Notes under the pieces: model-generated | Seen by the model: only the letters and a program-made list of their open reading frames with translations | Told to the model about the DNA's origin: nothing | The model's database searches: none | NCBI RefSeq assembly: GCF_029961155.1 | Contig: NZ_JASBRH010000003.1 | Coordinates: forward strand, 186,001-250,000 | Length of the DNA: 64,000 nucleotides | Origin: Pontibacterium granulatum | Lineage (GTDB): Bacteria > Pseudomonadota > Gammaproteobacteria > Pseudomonadales > Balneatricaceae | Direction: 5' to 3' | Position numbers and translations under genes: made by a program | Part shown: piece by piece, positions 61,966 to 64,000 of the stretch | How positions within the stretch are numbered: the first letter of the stretch is position 1 | Layout of the letters: each line of letters starts with the position of its first letter

Positions 61966-62010
61966 GTAGGGCAGCGTTCACGCTGCCGGCACCCTGAAGG
62001 GGTGCCCTAC
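61966..62010. repeat. Family B REP-like palindrome
   Basis: GTAGGGCAGCGTTCACGCTG, CCGGCACCC, TGAAGGGGTGCCCTAC. A direct repeat of the 61841 element; together they fill the 229-bp gap between nadC and the gene at 62044, which otherwise shows nothing. Confidence 0.82.
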
Positions 62011-62043
62011 ATAAGAAAGAACTGTATGTGGTGACCCACCTGC

Positions 62044-62391
62044 TTACAACTGTTTACAGTTGGCCTTTCCGATCAGCGTCCACTCATCACTCTGCTGAAT
62101 CTGCAGAATATCGTACGCCTCTACTTTCAGGTCAGTCACACCAAACTTCGCTGCAACACGGCATGCTTTTTTTGCGTCCGCATCGTGGTTGTCCTGCTTT
62201 TTCACCACACCAATCGCCAACAGGCCATCATCTTCCCACCACACTGGACGGGCCGGGAATCCAGGCAGCTCCAGCAACGCGTTTTCGATCTGGCTTTTAA
62301 CCTCTGGCTCAAGCACCGTTTTGGTTGAGTTGATATAGACAGTCACCGCTACGGATGCAGCGATCAGGAGGATAATAATATTGCGTTTCAT
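62044..62391 (-). CDS. Small signal-anchored protein, unknown function
   Basis: A 115-residue protein with an N-terminal hydrophobic anchor (MKRNIIILLIAASVAVTVYI) and a soluble, probably periplasmic, domain. I recognise no family. Two cysteines (Cys76-type KKACRVAAKFGV and the terminal ANCKQL) could form a disulfide. The body contains VKKQDNHDADAKKACRVA and DEWTLIGKANC, a compact mixed fold. It lies downstream of the pilin gene on the same strand but separated by a strong terminator. Confidence 0.65.
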   Translation of the reverse strand: MKRNIIILLIAASVAVTVYINSTKTVLEPEVKSQIENALLELPGFPARPVWWEDDGLLAIGVVKKQDNHDADAKKACRVAAKFGVTDLKVEAYDILQIQQSDEWTLIGKANCKQL

Positions 62392-62494
62392 AATGCCCGC
62401 TAGATCCTTTCAGAATCGGATTGGGCAACCATGATAGCGGATTGGGAGGAGGATGCTAGTTGTGCTTAGGTGGAGTATCTTTCCGAAAAGGAAA

Positions 62495-62519
62495 CGTTCC
62501 CGCGCAGAGCGCGGGAACG
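62495..62519 (-). terminator. Terminator of the pilin gene
   Basis: A perfect 11-bp stem, CGTTCCCGCGC and GCGCGGGAACG, with a three-base loop, followed on the minus strand by a T-rich tract (TTTCCTTTT). Confidence 0.85.
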
Positions 62520-62533
62520 AAATAAGTAAAATA

Positions 62534-62992
62534 TCAGCAGACACCCTGTGTACTGCAATTACCGCTTTTCGCCCAAGTCAACGTTCCATTGGCCGCGGTA
62601 GGAGTCAAAATATAGGTAGGGTTGTCGGTCCCATCAGTGGTCCCTGTTGTAGACAATGCAATTACGCCAGTAGCAGTAATCATACCTGCAGTAGTTGTAT
62701 CAATTGCAACAGATTTCACCTGAGTACCGTTTTGAACTTGAGCAGCAGTCATACCGATCTCACCATAGGTATCGCACAGCGCCAGATCTGCAGTGCTCTG
62801 GTAACAAACTTCGATAGCAGATTTTACGGAGCTAGTTGCCAATACAACTTCAGAAAACTTAGCTTTCTTTGTATAGGTCTGATACGCAGGCAGCGCAATT
62901 GCAGCCAAAATACCGATAATTGCGACAACAATCATCAACTCGATAAGGGTAAAACCCTGCTGTTTAGTTTTGATCATTTCTGTTTTTTTCAT
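62534..62992 (-). CDS. pilA: Type IV pilin (major-pilin-like)
   Basis: A 152-residue type IVa prepilin: a 13-residue basic leader ending in Gly13, cleaved by PilD before Phe14, then [25 protein letters not shown] with Glu5 of the mature chain (Glu18). The globular domain has four cysteines (63, 73, 146 and 152); the last two probably form the C-terminal D-region loop. The Thr/Ala/Ser-rich centre looks typical of a surface pilin. GGAG seven bases before ATG. It is divergent from pilB, the usual pilA-pilB arrangement, which supports a major pilin over a minor one. A strong terminator follows. Confidence 0.9.
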   Translation of the reverse strand: MKKTEMIKTKQQGFTLIELMIVVAIIGILAAIALPAYQTYTKKAKFSEVVLATSSVKSAIEVCYQSTADLALCDTYGEIGMTAAQVQNGTQVKSVAIDTTTAGMITATGVIALSTTGTTDGTDNPTYILTPTAANGTLTWAKSGNCSTQGVC

Positions 62993-63166
62993 AATTTTTC
63001 TCCAGCGAAAGAGAGTTCCATTTGTTCAAAGCCGTAGAACGATAATAGCGCAATTAAGATGACATGCCAGTGAAGATTTGCGAAAAAACGCAGATTTTCA
63101 AACGTGCGCTTAAATGCTATGTTAGCCCTTGATCTACGTCATAATTTACAGGTGCAGGACGAGACT

Positions 63167-64000
63167 GTGGCCCAAGCATTTCAACCGTTAAGCGGTCTGG
63201 CAAAGCGACTGGTTAACGAAGGTATCTTTTCCGCAGAAGTTGCCATGGAGGCGGCGCAGGAAGCCCGCGATAACAAACAAACCTTTATCGCGCACATTAT
63301 AGAAAAGCGTCTGGTCAGTGCCGCTCGTGCGGCAGCGGTGGCGGCTGATGAATTCGGTATGCCGCTGCTGGATCTGGATGCCCTCGACCTCGACACCCTC
63401 CCGCAAGGCGTTATCGAAGATAAACTGATTACTAAGCATCATGCCTTGCCGCTGCAGAAGAGGGAAAACCGCCTGTTTGTGGCCATCTCTGATCCAACCA
63501 ATATTCAGGCTCTGGATGAATTCAAGTTCCAATGCGGACTTGCTACCGAAGCGGTTGTGGTGGAAGAGGATAAACTGCGTCGCGCCGTAGATAACTTCCT
63601 TGATAAACAGACCTCAGCGCTGGACGATCTTGATGATACCGATCTCGATAATCTGGAGATCGACGAAAGTGGTCCTGACGCCGAAGAGGAGCTGGATAAC
63701 GATGCCACCAGCGATGCGCCGATTGTCCGATTCGTTAATAAAATTCTATTGGATGCCATCAAAGGCGGTGCATCGGATATCCACTTTGAGCCTTACGAAA
63801 AGGCCTACCGTATTCGCTGCCGTATTGACGGTATTTTACAGGAAGTTTCACATCCACCATCTAATCTCGCGTCACGCCTTGCTGCGCGCCTGAAGGTGAT
63901 GTCTCAAATGGATATCTCTGAGCGTCGTGTACCACTGGATGGACGTATCAAGATGAAAATTTCCAAGAACCGCGCCATCGATTTTCGTGTGAACACCCTC
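63167..64000 (+). CDS. pilB: Type IV pilus assembly ATPase PilB (5' part)
   Basis: The first 278 codons of the pilus extension ATPase, running off the right edge. The N-terminal MshEN-type domain (about 15-150; FGMPLLDLDALDLDTLP and LFVAISDPTNIQALDEFKF) may bind c-di-GMP. An acidic linker (DDLDDTDLDNLEID) leads to the start of the GspE-type domain (APIVRFVNKILLDAIKGGASDIHFEPYEKAYRIRCRIDG). The Walker motifs lie beyond the window. The start is GTG at 63167, with AGGA seven bases upstream. It is divergent from the pilin gene; pilC and pilD probably follow. Confidence 0.94.
   Translation, partial: MAQAFQPLSGLAKRLVNEGIFSAEVAMEAAQEARDNKQTFIAHIIEKRLVSAARAAAVAADEFGMPLLDLDALDLDTLPQGVIEDKLITKHHALPLQKRENRLFVAISDPTNIQALDEFKFQCGLATEAVVVEEDKLRRAVDNFLDKQTSALDDLDDTDLDNLEIDESGPDAEEELDNDATSDAPIVRFVNKILLDAIKGGASDIHFEPYEKAYRIRCRIDGILQEVSHPPSNLASRLAARLKVMSQMDISERRVPLDGRIKMKISKNRAIDFRVNTL

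Noticed and set aside
62993-63166. Possible sigma-54 promoter for the pilin gene
   Set aside because: A TGGCAT element exists on the minus strand, but the GG-to-GC spacing is wrong, so the usual pilA sigma-54 promoter could not be shown here.

Overview
The window is about 52% GC, has no insertion sequence, prophage or CRISPR array, and mixes ordinary proteobacterial housekeeping genes with one catabolic block. Class Ia NrdA, CysK, YaaA, TrpS, exonuclease I, AmpD, RsmE, NadC, a type IV pilin and PilB, together with small families such as DUF2788, DUF2789 and a DUF6394-like protein, point to a free-living, probably marine gammaproteobacterium of the Oceanospirillales type (Marinobacterium/Neptunomonas-like). 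This placement is inferred from protein resemblance; no 16S gene is present.

Layout. 1-4337: 5' part of nrdA with two NrdR boxes, tRNA-Tyr, a DUF2788 membrane protein, a HugZ-like protein, a PilZ protein and kdsA. 4370-8544: an overlapping three-gene operon (pseudokinase/FGE-like protein, DUF4139 protein, DTW-domain protein). 8541-20573: Sel1 protein, cysK, BASS-type transporter, Dyp peroxidase, sulfurtransferase, trpS, yaaA, Tim44-like protein, and a group of DMT exporter, RCK potassium channel and DUF6394-like protein. 20904-31819: M16 protease, exonuclease I, YchJ-like protein, a 949-residue DUF349 protein, phaB and a MATE pump.

32134-55254 is the accessory core. A complete phenol hydroxylase/catechol meta-cleavage operon lies on the minus strand in the order dmpKLMNOPQBC-EFGHI, lacking the hydrolase gene dmpD. 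It is divergent from a dmpR-type sigma-54 activator and preceded by a full-consensus sigma-54 promoter with DmpR-like upstream sites. South of it are a GST, an HCCA-isomerase-like gene and a LysR regulator. Next comes a four-gene membrane module (YCF48-like lipoprotein, MMPL/RND permease, DUF1302, DUF1329). That module has its own full-consensus sigma-54 promoter and copies of the same upstream motifs at nearly the same distance, so it is probably induced with the phenol operon. I consider this the most interesting signal in the window.

55336-64000: rsmE, a Fur-box-flanked ferric-iron ABC transporter whose ATPase gene is convergent with the binding-protein/permease pair, ampD, nadC, a small anchored protein, a type IV pilin and the start of pilB. 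At least three families of short intergenic palindromic (REP/BIME-like) repeats are scattered through the window, two of them inside the phenol operon.
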